23,463 nt of DNA from positions 1 to 23,463 of IMG/VR virus record IMGVR_UViG_3300034198_008282; one strand, written 5' to 3'. Both the position numbers and the translations under genes were made by a program. Below, in pieces: positions 14,275 to 21,557 of the stretch. Source of the DNA: a virus. The notes under the pieces were generated by a model. It saw only the letters and a program-made list of their open reading frames with translations. It did not search any database and had not been told where the DNA came from. Positions within the stretch are counted from its first letter, which is position 1. The number at the start of each line of letters is the position of its first letter.

Positions 14275-14948
14275 TGGCTGGGAGTTTCATGGCCGGTCAG
14301 GCCGTCAAGGTCACGCCGCCAATCAGCGACATTCAGGAGGCGTTCAGCCAGATTCCCAAGCGTCTGGCTGCGATCCACATTGGTGCCTCACTGAAGAGGG
14401 CGGCGGACCCGCTGCAAAAGTCGCTCAAAAACAAGATCAGGCAAAAGCACAAAGGCCCAACCGGGAATCTCCTCCGGGCAGTCACGCTCAAGGTGAAGCG
14501 TTACCCCAAGGACGGGAATGCCGTTGCCCTTGTTGGCTTTGCCGCGACCGGCAAGAAGAAAATCCCCAAGGGGGCCAAGAAAGAAAAAGGCAAGGACCGG
14601 GCGTATCACCAAGGTTTCTTGGAGTTTGGAACAAAGCCAAGGCAGACCAAGAGCAACGTGGCGTCCAGTTTCAGGTCGCAGGGAGCGTTCAAGATCAAGG
14701 GGTCTGGCCGCGGAGGCCGCGGGCCGTTCAAGACGTCCCCCAAGCCGCCCAAGGGGTTTTTCAGGAAGGTCAAACGCGGGCAGCAAGTCCAACTGGGGGC
14801 GATGCAGGCTTACGCCCCGGTCGCCAGCACTTACAAGCGTGAGCGCGGCCCACTGGCCGGGAGAGTGCAGAAAGAAATGGCCAAGGGACTCGACAACGCG
14901 GCCAAGGACGCCATCGGGCGTCTTGCCAAAGGAATCGGGGTGGGCTGA
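14274..14948 (+). CDS. HK97 gp10-like tail completion / connector protein
   Basis: 224 residues, basic. IQEAFSQIPKRLAAIHIGASLKRAADPLQKSLKNKI, the TGNLLRAVTLKVKRY block and AYHQGFLEFGTKPRQTKSN fit the HK97 gp10 family. A glycine/lysine-rich insert (about 95-170, e.g. KKKIPKGAKKEKGKDR and KIKGSGRGGRG) makes it longer than most relatives. ATG 14274 is chosen: AGGAGG (14261-14266) is seven bases upstream. A start at 14256 in frame lies before the SD and is unlikely. Confidence 0.85.
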   Translation: MAGSFMAGQAVKVTPPISDIQEAFSQIPKRLAAIHIGASLKRAADPLQKSLKNKIRQKHKGPTGNLLRAVTLKVKRYPKDGNAVALVGFAATGKKKIPKGAKKEKGKDRAYHQGFLEFGTKPRQTKSNVASSFRSQGAFKIKGSGRGGRGPFKTSPKPPKGFFRKVKRGQQVQLGAMQAYAPVASTYKRERGPLAGRVQKEMAKGLDNAAKDAIGRLAKGIGVG

Positions 14949-15370
14949 TGGTTTTGGAGTCTCCGGAGCGTGTCCTGCTGCTGCGTCTCGCCACGGACCC
15001 GTCCTGCGCGGCCGTCTTGGGGTTTCGCATCTACCCGCTGATTGCCCCGACGTCGGCGGAAATCCCGTTTGTTGTCTACCAGCGGACCGCGATTGAGCGG
15101 GAGGGAACCCTTGGCCTGAGCGGGGTTTCTGGCGTCCCGAAAGTGACCGTTGCTTTTGAGATTTATGGGGTCACCTACGAGGAGGCCCGGACCGCCGCAA
15201 ACGCAATGCGTGCCGCACTGGACGGGTGGACCGGAACTCATTACGGTGTAGTAGTGAGCCGCGTGTCCGCGGATCAGGAAACTGACGAGTTGGCAGCCCT
15301 TGACGGGGGAGAACTGCCGCCCGTCTACCAAGTCACGCAGTCCTACGAGATACTTTGGCAGGAGGCATAG
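14948..15370 (+). CDS. Tail terminator/completion protein (DUF3168-like)
   Basis: 140 residues. LLLRLATDPSCAAVLGFRIYPLIAPTSAEIPFVVYQR, VTVAFEIYGVTYEEARTAANAMRAALDGW and the ending VYQVTQSYEILWQE are the DUF3168/HK97 gp11-type pattern. These proteins cap the tail tube at the head end. Its ATG shares a base with the previous stop. Confidence 0.88.
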   Translation: MVLESPERVLLLRLATDPSCAAVLGFRIYPLIAPTSAEIPFVVYQRTAIEREGTLGLSGVSGVPKVTVAFEIYGVTYEEARTAANAMRAALDGWTGTHYGVVVSRVSADQETDELAALDGGELPPVYQVTQSYEILWQEA

Positions 15371-15373
15371 AAA

Positions 15374-15757
15374 ATGGCAGCAACTCCTCATGACAGCACC
15401 GGAACTACGTTCAGTTTTGCTGGAACGTCATACACCGTCACCAACATCGTCTACAGCCTGAGCGACGTTTCCGGAACCGGCGACGTCATTGACATCAGCC
15501 ATCTTGGTCAGACCACTGGCGCGACCATGCTTTCGCAAATCCGCCCGCTGAAGCCTGCCGCCGGGAACGGTGCCGACACGGGCAAGGAAGTGTCGATTGA
15601 TTACATCGGCTCCGCGGCAATCATCGGCGGAACAAGTGGGACTCTGACGATTGCTGGAGGATTGTCAGTCAGCGGCAACGCAACCTGCCTTTCCTCAAGC
15701 GTGACTCTGGCCATGAATGAAGTGATCCGCGGCAGTGCATCGTTCCGCGTGGCCTGA
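15374..15757 (+). CDS. Tail tube-like protein 1
   Basis: 127 residues, all-beta in appearance (TTFSFAGTSYTVTNIVYSLSD, VIDISHLGQTTGATM, EVSIDYIGSAAIIGGTSGTLTI). ISHL and the position between the tail terminator and the chaperone genes fit a tail tube protein. ATG 15374 has AGGAGG (15360-15365) eight bases upstream. A second beta-type tail protein follows at once, so it is not clear which is the main tube subunit. Confidence 0.7.
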   Translation: MAATPHDSTGTTFSFAGTSYTVTNIVYSLSDVSGTGDVIDISHLGQTTGATMLSQIRPLKPAAGNGADTGKEVSIDYIGSAAIIGGTSGTLTIAGGLSVSGNATCLSSSVTLAMNEVIRGSASFRVA

Positions 15758-15763
15758 ACTGCG

Positions 15764-16081
15764 ATGGCAACATACGCAACCGGGATGACCGTTACGTGGA
15801 ATAGCGTGTCATTCTCTGAAGTCTTTGCCTTGTCCCTGACCACGGGTGCGCAGCGTCAGGGACGTTCGGCACCTTGGCCTCAGGGTGAGGGCGGTTCAGT
15901 GACCGTCAGTGCGTTTGGCAGTGCAAATATGTCAACCGCTCAAATCGGCCTGCGGAGGGCCGTTTCAATCAGCGGCGGCGGAGTCACGTTCAGCGGATTT
16001 GGTATCATGGATGCCGTCACCGCAGACCCGGAGTTGAACGGGGTCACGCGGTATTCCGCAACAATCACGCTGTGTGACTAG
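15764..16081 (+). CDS. Tail tube-like protein 2
   Basis: 105 residues starting MATYATGMTVTWNSVSFSEVFALSL, with GGSVTVSAFGSANMSTAQIGLRRAVSISGG and LNGVTRYSATITLCD. I have seen this pattern in other phages in the tail-tube position. It is six bases after the previous gene and probably co-translated. The SD is weak. It may be the second half of a two-protein tube, or a tube-associated subunit. Confidence 0.65.
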   Translation: MATYATGMTVTWNSVSFSEVFALSLTTGAQRQGRSAPWPQGEGGSVTVSAFGSANMSTAQIGLRRAVSISGGGVTFSGFGIMDAVTADPELNGVTRYSATITLCD

Positions 16082-16090
16082 GAGACAAAC

Positions 16091-16441
16091 GTGGCATCAC
16101 TGAGCAAGGACGCGATCATTGGGGCCGATGACCTTGGGTTGCTCAAGGTTGAGGTTCCGGAGTGGGGCGGAGACGTTTTCATCAGGGTGATGACCGTTGG
16201 CGAGCGGGATGCCTACGAAAATGAGTGGGTTTCTGCCAAGGGGAAAGGCGTGGAGGACTTCCGGACCAAGTTTCTGGCCCGGTGCCTCTGCGATGACAAG
16301 GGTGGCTTGCTGTTCACGACGGCTGATGACTTCGCAAAACTCGCCAAGAAGTCGGCCAAGGTGATGAGCCGTCTCTGGCAGAAAGCCATGGATCACAATG
16401 CCCTGTCGGACGCGGATGTGGAGGAGTTGGCAAAAAACTAA
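16091..16441 (+). CDS. Tail assembly chaperone, short form (G-like)
   Basis: 116 residues: KVEVPEWGGDVFIRVMTVGERDAYENEW, FLARCLCDDKGGLLFTTADDFAKLAKKSAKVMSRLWQKAMDHNALSDADVEELAKN, the usual pattern of siphovirus tail chaperones. GTG 16091 has GGAG (16081-16084) six bases upstream. It ends in GCA AAA AAC TAA, where the A AAA AAC heptamer lets some ribosomes slip back one base and make the longer form. Confidence 0.9.
   Translation: MASLSKDAIIGADDLGLLKVEVPEWGGDVFIRVMTVGERDAYENEWVSAKGKGVEDFRTKFLARCLCDDKGGLLFTTADDFAKLAKKSAKVMSRLWQKAMDHNALSDADVEELAKN
16432..16438 (+). other. Programmed -1 frameshift slippery site
   Basis: A AAA AAC, in phase with the upstream frame (GCA AAA AAC), right before the TAA at 16439-16441. 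This is a canonical X XXY YYZ heptamer. After the slip the new frame (CTA AAC GTC CGG...) is open through to 16746. It fuses the chaperone to its T-like extension. Confidence 0.9.
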
Positions 16442-16746
16442 ACGTCCGGCCAACCCTGCGTTTCGCCATGCGGCTGGCCGGATTCCTCAAGATGACTTTG
16501 GCGGAACTGTTCGACAAGATGGGGTCGCGGGAGTTTGCGTACTGGCAGGCATACCACAGGTTTTTTGAGCCGGTTGGAGGTGAGTGGGAGCAGACCGGGC
16601 TGGCGGTCGCCGCATCCTTGGCTCCGTACTGCGAGCGGCACCAGACTCCCAAACCGGCGGACTTCATACCGATCCAAAAGGCACCGCAGCACCAGTCGCA
16701 GATTGACGAGGTTCTGAGGAAAATCAAGGACGATTTGGAGGGCTGA
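16438..16746 (+). CDS. Tail assembly chaperone frameshift extension (T-like)
   Basis: Read after the -1 slip, this adds 102 residues (LNVRPTLRFAMRLAGFLKMTLAELFDKMGSREFAYWQAYHRFFEPVGG split by the methionine at 16468) to the 116-residue upstream protein, giving a ~218-residue GT-type fusion. The stretch SREFAYWQAYHRFFEPVGG is the well-known signature of the lambda T-like part, which binds the tape measure. An independent start at ATG 16468 is possible but has no SD. Location directly before the tape measure gene fits the family rule. Confidence 0.88.
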   Translation, partial: LNVRPTLRFAMRLAGFLKMTLAELFDKMGSREFAYWQAYHRFFEPVGGEWEQTGLAVAASLAPYCERHQTPKPADFIPIQKAPQHQSQIDEVLRKIKDDLEG

Positions 16747-16749
16747 CGG

Positions 16750-18567
16750 ATGGCTAACGCGGTCGGGCTGGCCATGCAGATCAGCGCGAACACCACGCGC
16801 CTCGCAGCCGGTCTGGATGAAGTCAACAAGCGTCTGAGCAAGACAGGCAACGAGGCCAAGAAAGCCTCCAATGACCTTGGGGTTCTCAAGACCATCGCAA
16901 TCGGCGGGGCGGTCATCAAGGGTTTCGACCTGTTGGCCAGCGGCCTGACGAGTGCTGCATCAGCCGCCATCGGTTGGGCAAACAACGTCCGTCAAAGCAT
17001 CGACGCGACGGGGGACTTGGCGGCACGGACCGGCATCGCAGTTGAGGCGTTGCAGGGGTTCCAGACCGCGGCCAACCTGACTGGCGTTCAGGGTCTTGAC
17101 AAGGCGGTCCAAAAACTGACCGTCACAATCGGACAGGCGGCGGCAAGCGGCAAGACGGATGCGTTCAAGAAGTTGGGCATTGACTTTGATGCGTTGCAGA
17201 CGCAATCGCCGGAGGATCAGTTCAGGACGATTGCCGCGGCAATCTCAAAACTGCCGACACAGGTTGAGCGTGCCGCCGCCGCGGTCAAGATTTTCGGCAA
17301 GGCCGGAGTCGAGTTGCTGCCGCTGTTTGAGGAAAACCTTGCCGCGATTGAGGAGCGTTCCAAGCGTCTAGGAATCGTCCTGTCAGGGGATCAGGTGAGT
17401 GCCGTTCAGGACATGAACGATGCTCTGGACTTGGTCAAGATGACGTTTGACGGGATCATCGGACAGGTCACGGCCAACCTTGCACCGGTCATCAGCGGGC
17501 TGGCTGAGGAGTTTCTGACATTCGTGGAGGGATTTCAGGCAGTCGAGGGCGGGCAGATTGGCGGCGGCGGGATCGCGGACGCCATCACATCGGCACTGTT
17601 CGACTGGGCAGAGTTTTTTGCCGGAATCATTGACACTTTCCTCGCAGAACTGAACCAGTGGATTGCCTATTTTCAGGGGGTCGCTCAGACGTTCGTGAGC
17701 GTCGGTGACATTTTCCAGAGGGTGGGCGACGGATTCACGGCCGCGTTCCTTGGCGTCCGGTCCACGCTTTCTCAGTTTGTCGGTGACTTTGCCGGGGTGA
17801 TCGCCCCCATCGCGGGCATTTTCTCCAGCGATGCACAGCAGTTTTTGGAAAACTTTGCTCAAGAGATGAGGCGGTCAGCCACTGAGGATGCCGAAACAGC
17901 AAGGAAATCCCTGTCTGACGCGGTCAACGGGCGTGCAAAGCAGGAGCAGCAGGCCGTTTCTGGCCCCGTCAGCCGCGTTGTCTCCGGCGCAAGGCAGCGT
18001 TTTGACAACCGGAACAGCCCGGAGGCTCAGGCGGAGCGTGCCGCTGCGGCTCAGCAAAAACTGTTTGACCGACTGAACGCCAACCTCATATCGTCCGCCG
18101 CGCAGGCGGAGGACGTTTTCGGGGAAAACGTGCCAGCCGCCGTTCAGGACGCGGGGAACCGCGTGACGGACTTGCTTGCTGATGCCTTCAGGGACGGGAC
18201 GATTGACGAGGGCGAGCAGAAAAAAATCGCAGAGGCTCAGGCGGCATACAACAAGTCCATCACGGAGGGCAAGGCCGCGCTGGAGGCCGGGAAAAAGGCG
18301 GAGGAGGAGCGGCAAAAGGTGATGGAGAAGATTGCCGAAAAGGCCGCTGAGATTGAGTCAGAAAGAATGGCCGGTCTGTCAGAACTTTCGACCGAAACCC
18401 TCAAGGCTTCCGACGTTCGCTCATCTGAGGGGGCGTCCACGTTCCTCCGTCTCGTGACCGGCAAGCAAGACCCCGCGATTGCGGAGTATCAAAAGCAACT
18501 CAAGGAATTGCAGGAGATGCGCAAGGAGTTGAAAAAGATCGGCGGCACCGTGGAGATTGCTGCCTAA
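16750..18567 (+). CDS. Tail tape measure protein
   Basis: 605 residues. The N-terminus is helical (ISANTTRLAAGLDEVNKRLSKTGNEAKKAS), followed by a hydrophobic segment (about 45-75, TIAIGGAVIKGFDLLASGLTSAASAAIGW), then LAARTGIAVEALQGFQTAANLTG and LPTQVERAAAAVKIFGKAGVELLPLF, typical of tape measures. More hydrophobic segments lie around 340-360, and the C-terminal ~150 residues are charged coiled coil. It sets tail length and passes into the cell at infection. At the usual ~0.15 nm per residue, 605 residues implies a short tail of roughly 90 nm. Confidence 0.95.
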   Translation: MANAVGLAMQISANTTRLAAGLDEVNKRLSKTGNEAKKASNDLGVLKTIAIGGAVIKGFDLLASGLTSAASAAIGWANNVRQSIDATGDLAARTGIAVEALQGFQTAANLTGVQGLDKAVQKLTVTIGQAAASGKTDAFKKLGIDFDALQTQSPEDQFRTIAAAISKLPTQVERAAAAVKIFGKAGVELLPLFEENLAAIEERSKRLGIVLSGDQVSAVQDMNDALDLVKMTFDGIIGQVTANLAPVISGLAEEFLTFVEGFQAVEGGQIGGGGIADAITSALFDWAEFFAGIIDTFLAELNQWIAYFQGVAQTFVSVGDIFQRVGDGFTAAFLGVRSTLSQFVGDFAGVIAPIAGIFSSDAQQFLENFAQEMRRSATEDAETARKSLSDAVNGRAKQEQQAVSGPVSRVVSGARQRFDNRNSPEAQAERAAAAQQKLFDRLNANLISSAAQAEDVFGENVPAAVQDAGNRVTDLLADAFRDGTIDEGEQKKIAEAQAAYNKSITEGKAALEAGKKAEEERQKVMEKIAEKAAEIESERMAGLSELSTETLKASDVRSSEGASTFLRLVTGKQDPAIAEYQKQLKELQEMRKELKKIGGTVEIAA

Positions 18568-19433
18568 TGGGCGTAGTCACGTTCAGAGAGTTGATCGGAC
18601 GAAACATGACGCACCGGCTGGGGGATTCCCCAACTGCGTCTAGGAAGTTTGCTGTCCATCTGGATGACCCCAACACTCCGGCGCAGACCATCATCAGCGC
18701 GGTGGGCATAATCCACGGCTCCTCCCACCCGGAGTGGTCTTTCCTGAAGATGCTCAACGCGACGATCACGGAGGGGACTCCCAATCCGTTCAGCGTTGAA
18801 ATCAACTACGACTACGAGTTGCCGACTGAGGAGGAGAAAGACCCCAACCCCCTTGCGAGGCCCGATGTCTGGTCATTCAGCACAGGCGGGGCGGCGGTCC
18901 CTGCGCTGACCTACTACGACGGCACCACGCTCCGCCCGCTGGTCAACTCCGCGAAGGACTTTTTTGAGGGTGCCATGACGGAGGAGGCTGAGGTCCGCGC
19001 AAGCATCTCCGGCAACCGGCCGCAGTTCCCGCTGGGGCTGGCAGCGTCCGTCACAAACTGCATCAACTCTGACTCATATCTGGGTGCCCCCAAGAACACT
19101 TGGAAATGTCAGGGGATCAGTGCCCAGCAGGCCGTCGAAATGGTCAACGGAACTGAGTTGCGATACTGGCAGATCACGACGGAGTTGGTTTACCGGCAGA
19201 GCGGATGGAACCTCCAACTGCCGGACGTCGGGTATAACTGCATGGAGGGCGGCAAAAAAATCCGGGCCTACGTGTTTGATCCCGATGACAGCACGACCCG
19301 GATCGCATGCGCCAGCCCGATTGCCCTGAACAGTGACGGGACGATTCGCACGACCGGGTTTCCGTCCATCCTTGAGCGGCGGGTTCATCGTGAGGTAGGT
19401 TTCAGTGGCTTTTTCGGCACACCCCCGTTCTGA
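18567..19433 (+). CDS. Distal tail / tail-tip structural protein
   Basis: 288 residues. MTHRLGDSPTASRKFAVHLDDP at the start, a mixed beta middle (VEINYDYELPTEEEKDPNPLARPDVWSFST), and a C-terminal part (SVTNCINSDSYLGAPKNTWKCQGISAQQAV, YWQITTELVYRQSGWNLQLPDVGYN) that suggests a two-domain tail protein. It follows the tape measure directly, which is where distal tail proteins are encoded. The ATG shares its A with the tape measure stop. I do not assign a specific family. Confidence 0.7.
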   Translation: MGVVTFRELIGRNMTHRLGDSPTASRKFAVHLDDPNTPAQTIISAVGIIHGSSHPEWSFLKMLNATITEGTPNPFSVEINYDYELPTEEEKDPNPLARPDVWSFSTGGAAVPALTYYDGTTLRPLVNSAKDFFEGAMTEEAEVRASISGNRPQFPLGLAASVTNCINSDSYLGAPKNTWKCQGISAQQAVEMVNGTELRYWQITTELVYRQSGWNLQLPDVGYNCMEGGKKIRAYVFDPDDSTTRIACASPIALNSDGTIRTTGFPSILERRVHREVGFSGFFGTPPF

Positions 19434-19441
19434 GGACGATC

Positions 19442-19810
19442 ATGCCAGACATCAACTTTTCCATCACAGGCCAAGTCGCCAAGGGTTTTCTCTCGCAGGC
19501 ATTTGCCGCCAACGGGGTGACGTCCGATATGGCTCAGTCGGGGGTTATCTCCGTCACGCTGCCCCTTGGGACAGCCGTCAGCCAGATCGACACATCGACC
19601 ATGACGGCGGTTGGCCTTTGCTTCGCAAGGAGTCTCGCCACGGAGACAACTCACACCGTCTCCATCGGCAGGCTTGTTGGTACAACACTTCATTCTGTCG
19701 TTAGGCTCAAGGCCGGGGACGCGGCTGTGTTCCGGCTTGCACCGGGGGCATTGGCCGCTACGGCATCAGTAGGCGGCACTAGGGCGGTCATCCAGATTTT
19801 TGAGGACTGA
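19442..19810 (+). CDS. Hypothetical virion protein
   Basis: 122 residues, beta-rich and nearly free of charge clusters (INFSITGQVAKGFLSQAFAANG, VISVTLPLGTAVSQIDTSTM, AAVFRLAPGALAATASVGGTRAVIQIF). ATG 19442 has GAGGA (19434-19438) just upstream. The family is unknown to me. It lies in the tail-tip region, so a baseplate or fibre role is plausible. Confidence 0.7.
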   Translation: MPDINFSITGQVAKGFLSQAFAANGVTSDMAQSGVISVTLPLGTAVSQIDTSTMTAVGLCFARSLATETTHTVSIGRLVGTTLHSVVRLKAGDAAVFRLAPGALAATASVGGTRAVIQIFED

Positions 19811-19812
19811 CC

Positions 19813-20301
19813 GTGGGCAGGGCAGGGCATAGCAGCGGTTCCAACCGCGTTGCGTTCACGAAAGCCTCCGCCGACCGGATTGCGGCGGCGGTGCGAGCCG
19901 TTGAGCAAGGGAACCGTGACGGAGTGCCGTTTGTCGGTGCGCCGAGGATGCAGGACTTGGCTACTAAGGCAGTCAAGAAAGGCACGTTCAGTGGCGACTG
20001 GGACATTGGGACCGACAAGACGGTAACGATTTGCAGCACAACGCTGACGGTCAACGTCAGAAATCTGACGATGGACTGGTGGGGCGGCGAAGTCGGGGCT
20101 GGCACGCAGACTGGAACTGTTCTTTTTTCCAAGGCTTGCGGCACGCAGACCGCCATTGAAATCAGCGTTGACCAGTGCAAGAACATAGGCGGATCAATCG
20201 CCAAGATTGCATCGTTCGCGTCCAGCGAAATCCAGATTTTGGGCCACGACGATGCTGGATGCCTCAAGTGGTATTCAATCACGACCTGTAGCACTTCCTG
20301 A
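19813..20301 (+). CDS. Hypothetical tail-region protein
   Basis: 162 residues. A helical, basic N-terminus (FTKASADRIAAAVRAVEQGNRDG) is followed by a beta domain with GTDKTVTICSTTLTVNVRNLTM and several Cys residues. GTG 19813 has GAGGA (19801-19805) seven bases upstream. It resembles small tail-tip proteins seen in other phages with planctomycete-like gene content, but I cannot name a family. Confidence 0.7.
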   Translation: MGRAGHSSGSNRVAFTKASADRIAAAVRAVEQGNRDGVPFVGAPRMQDLATKAVKKGTFSGDWDIGTDKTVTICSTTLTVNVRNLTMDWWGGEVGAGTQTGTVLFSKACGTQTAIEISVDQCKNIGGSIAKIASFASSEIQILGHDDAGCLKWYSITTCSTS

Positions 20302-20840
20302 TGACTCTTATCCCGTTCAGCAGCGGCAAGATCGTGATGCGGGACGGCAAGGTGGGCACGGGGCAACCGTGCTGCTGCGGGTGCCGGTGTCAATGTTCAT
20401 CTCTTGATCCACCTTTCGTTGATGAATCCTGCGACTTGCAGGCCGTGATCGTTGATTTTGACCTTTCCCTCTACGGACCCTGCAAGGGAGCCGCCACGGT
20501 TCAGGTTGAAGCGGCCGACGTTGACTTGGGCTTTGCGTGGAGCAAGGTTCAAGACGTAGAAACGGACGGCGGCATACTTAGGATTGAGGTAAACGTCTGG
20601 TGCCTGAGCAACTGTTTGGCGGTTCAGTTCACCATCTACGCCGCAGTGTACGACGGCACGCAATGTGAGGTCTGCCCACCCAGCGGTTCCGCTCGTGCGT
20701 TTGATGTTTACCTTGATGGAGAGAATAACGAAATGGGCATATGCTGCCCGGTTGGTGCTACGTACCGATTAGGGCCGAATCTTCCTTTTTGCTATGACGA
20801 AACTGTTGAACTCTCACTTGAAATCACGTGCGTTTACTGA
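20301..20840 (+). CDS. Cys-rich hypothetical protein
   Basis: 179 residues with 16 Cys by my count. A dense cluster, PCCCGCRCQC (23-32), sits near the N-terminus, and further Cys pairs are at 101/105, 122/125 and 148/149. The remainder is beta-type (AVIVDFDLSLYG, VNVWCLSNCLAVQFTIYAAVYDG, VELSLEITCVY). The cluster could bind metal or form disulfides; no signal peptide is visible. Its ATG overlaps the previous stop. It may be a virion surface or tip protein; the function is unknown. Confidence 0.7.
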   Translation: MTLIPFSSGKIVMRDGKVGTGQPCCCGCRCQCSSLDPPFVDESCDLQAVIVDFDLSLYGPCKGAATVQVEAADVDLGFAWSKVQDVETDGGILRIEVNVWCLSNCLAVQFTIYAAVYDGTQCEVCPPSGSARAFDVYLDGENNEMGICCPVGATYRLGPNLPFCYDETVELSLEITCVY

Positions 20841-21103
20841 TGCGAGCCATCAAGAAGATCGACGGTGTTTGGTGTTGCTACATCTGCGGAGCCGCCGTCC
20901 CCGACCAGTCGCGGCCACACGTTGGACGGTGCCAGTGTGAGCAGCAAAAAGGCAAGCCGGGGCTGGGGGATATTGTTTCCGCTGGGCTTGAGGCGTTGGG
21001 AATCACCAAGGAAAGGGTCTCAAGGATCATCGGCAAGCCTTGCAACTGCCAAAAAAGGCAGCAGGCTTTGAACGAAATAGGCAAAAAGATGGGTCTGGGC
21101 TGA
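20840..21103 (+). CDS. Small Cys-rich, zinc-finger-like protein
   Basis: 87 residues. An N-terminal WCCYICGAAV...HVGRCQC (C12, C13, C16, H27, C31, C33) looks like a small zinc-binding module. The C-terminal half, GLGDIVSAGLEALGITKERV...KPCNCQKRQQALNEIG, resembles a short motif (G-K-C-xCxxRQ-xLN) I associate with planctomycete and phage proteins. ATG 20840 overlaps the previous stop; an in-frame GTG at 20828 lies inside that gene. Function unknown. Confidence 0.7.
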   Translation: MRAIKKIDGVWCCYICGAAVPDQSRPHVGRCQCEQQKGKPGLGDIVSAGLEALGITKERVSRIIGKPCNCQKRQQALNEIGKKMGLG

Positions 21104-21125
21104 CCCCCCCGCTGGGCTTCAAGCA

Positions 21126-21165
21126 TCCTCCTCAGCCTGAGAAAATGCAGGCAACCGCAGGAGGA
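21126..21165 (+). promoter_or_regulatory. Hairpin that could hide the SD of the zincin-like gene
   Basis: TCCTCCT (21126-21132) pairs exactly with AGGAGGA (21159-21165), and inside it GCCTG (21135-21139) pairs with CAGGC (21148-21152) around an eight-base loop. The outer right arm is the SD of the gene at 21170. If this forms in RNA, translation would be repressed until it is opened. Confidence 0.5.
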
Positions 21166-21169
21166 GTCC

Positions 21170-21481
21170 ATGCCCGGGAAAAGCCGCACGCTGCGGGTCC
21201 AGATTGACGGCAAGGCGTGGCGGTGGATTTACAGGCGGATTCCGCAGAACAACGACGGCCTGACTATTTACGGCAAGTGCGACTGGGCAACCAGAACAGT
21301 CTCAATCAGCCGGACCATTGACGGGCTGGACCGGCTGGACACGGAAATCCACGAGGCTTTGCACGCCATGCAGGGGTTCGCCAGCGAGGAACACGTGACT
21401 GAGGTTGCGACCACGCTGGCTGGCTTGCTTTGGAGGCTTGGCTATCGCATCCCGTCCGGCGGAGACTCCGCCGATGTTTGA
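21170..21481 (+). CDS. Small zincin-like protein (HEALH motif)
   Basis: 103 residues. H61-E-A-L-H65 in TEIHEALHAMQGF fits the HExxH zinc-protease motif, and EEHVTEVATTLAGLLWRLGYR follows, with E74 or E78 as possible third ligand. The family pattern (IHE-LHA---...-EE-V---A--LA--LWRLGY) is common in phages, where the role is usually unknown. ATG 21170 is preceded by AGGAGGAG. The gene starts a small accessory group after the tail genes. Confidence 0.65.
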   Translation: MPGKSRTLRVQIDGKAWRWIYRRIPQNNDGLTIYGKCDWATRTVSISRTIDGLDRLDTEIHEALHAMQGFASEEHVTEVATTLAGLLWRLGYRIPSGGDSADV

Positions 21482-21548
21482 CGAATGGGCTGATGACTAC
21501 GAAATGGACGCAATCCGGATTGACATTACCATCTGGTTTGATGACTAG
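21474..21548 (+). CDS. Tiny acidic ORF
   Basis: 24 residues (MFDEWADDYEMDAIRIDITI then WFDD), strongly acidic. The ATG at 21474 lies eight bases after GGAGA (21461-21465) and overlaps the previous stop region by eight bases. Its stop overlaps the SD of the next gene. It fills the otherwise empty gap between two genes. It is too short to judge by composition alone. Confidence 0.4.
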   Translation: MFDEWADDYEMDAIRIDITIWFDD

Positions 21549-21557
21549 GAGGCAGTT

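Noticed and set aside
21104-21125. C7 run after a stop codon followed by TTCAAG, a possible fifth repeat copy
   Set aside because: Only the C run and six bases match and the spacing differs; the invariant 18-mer is absent.
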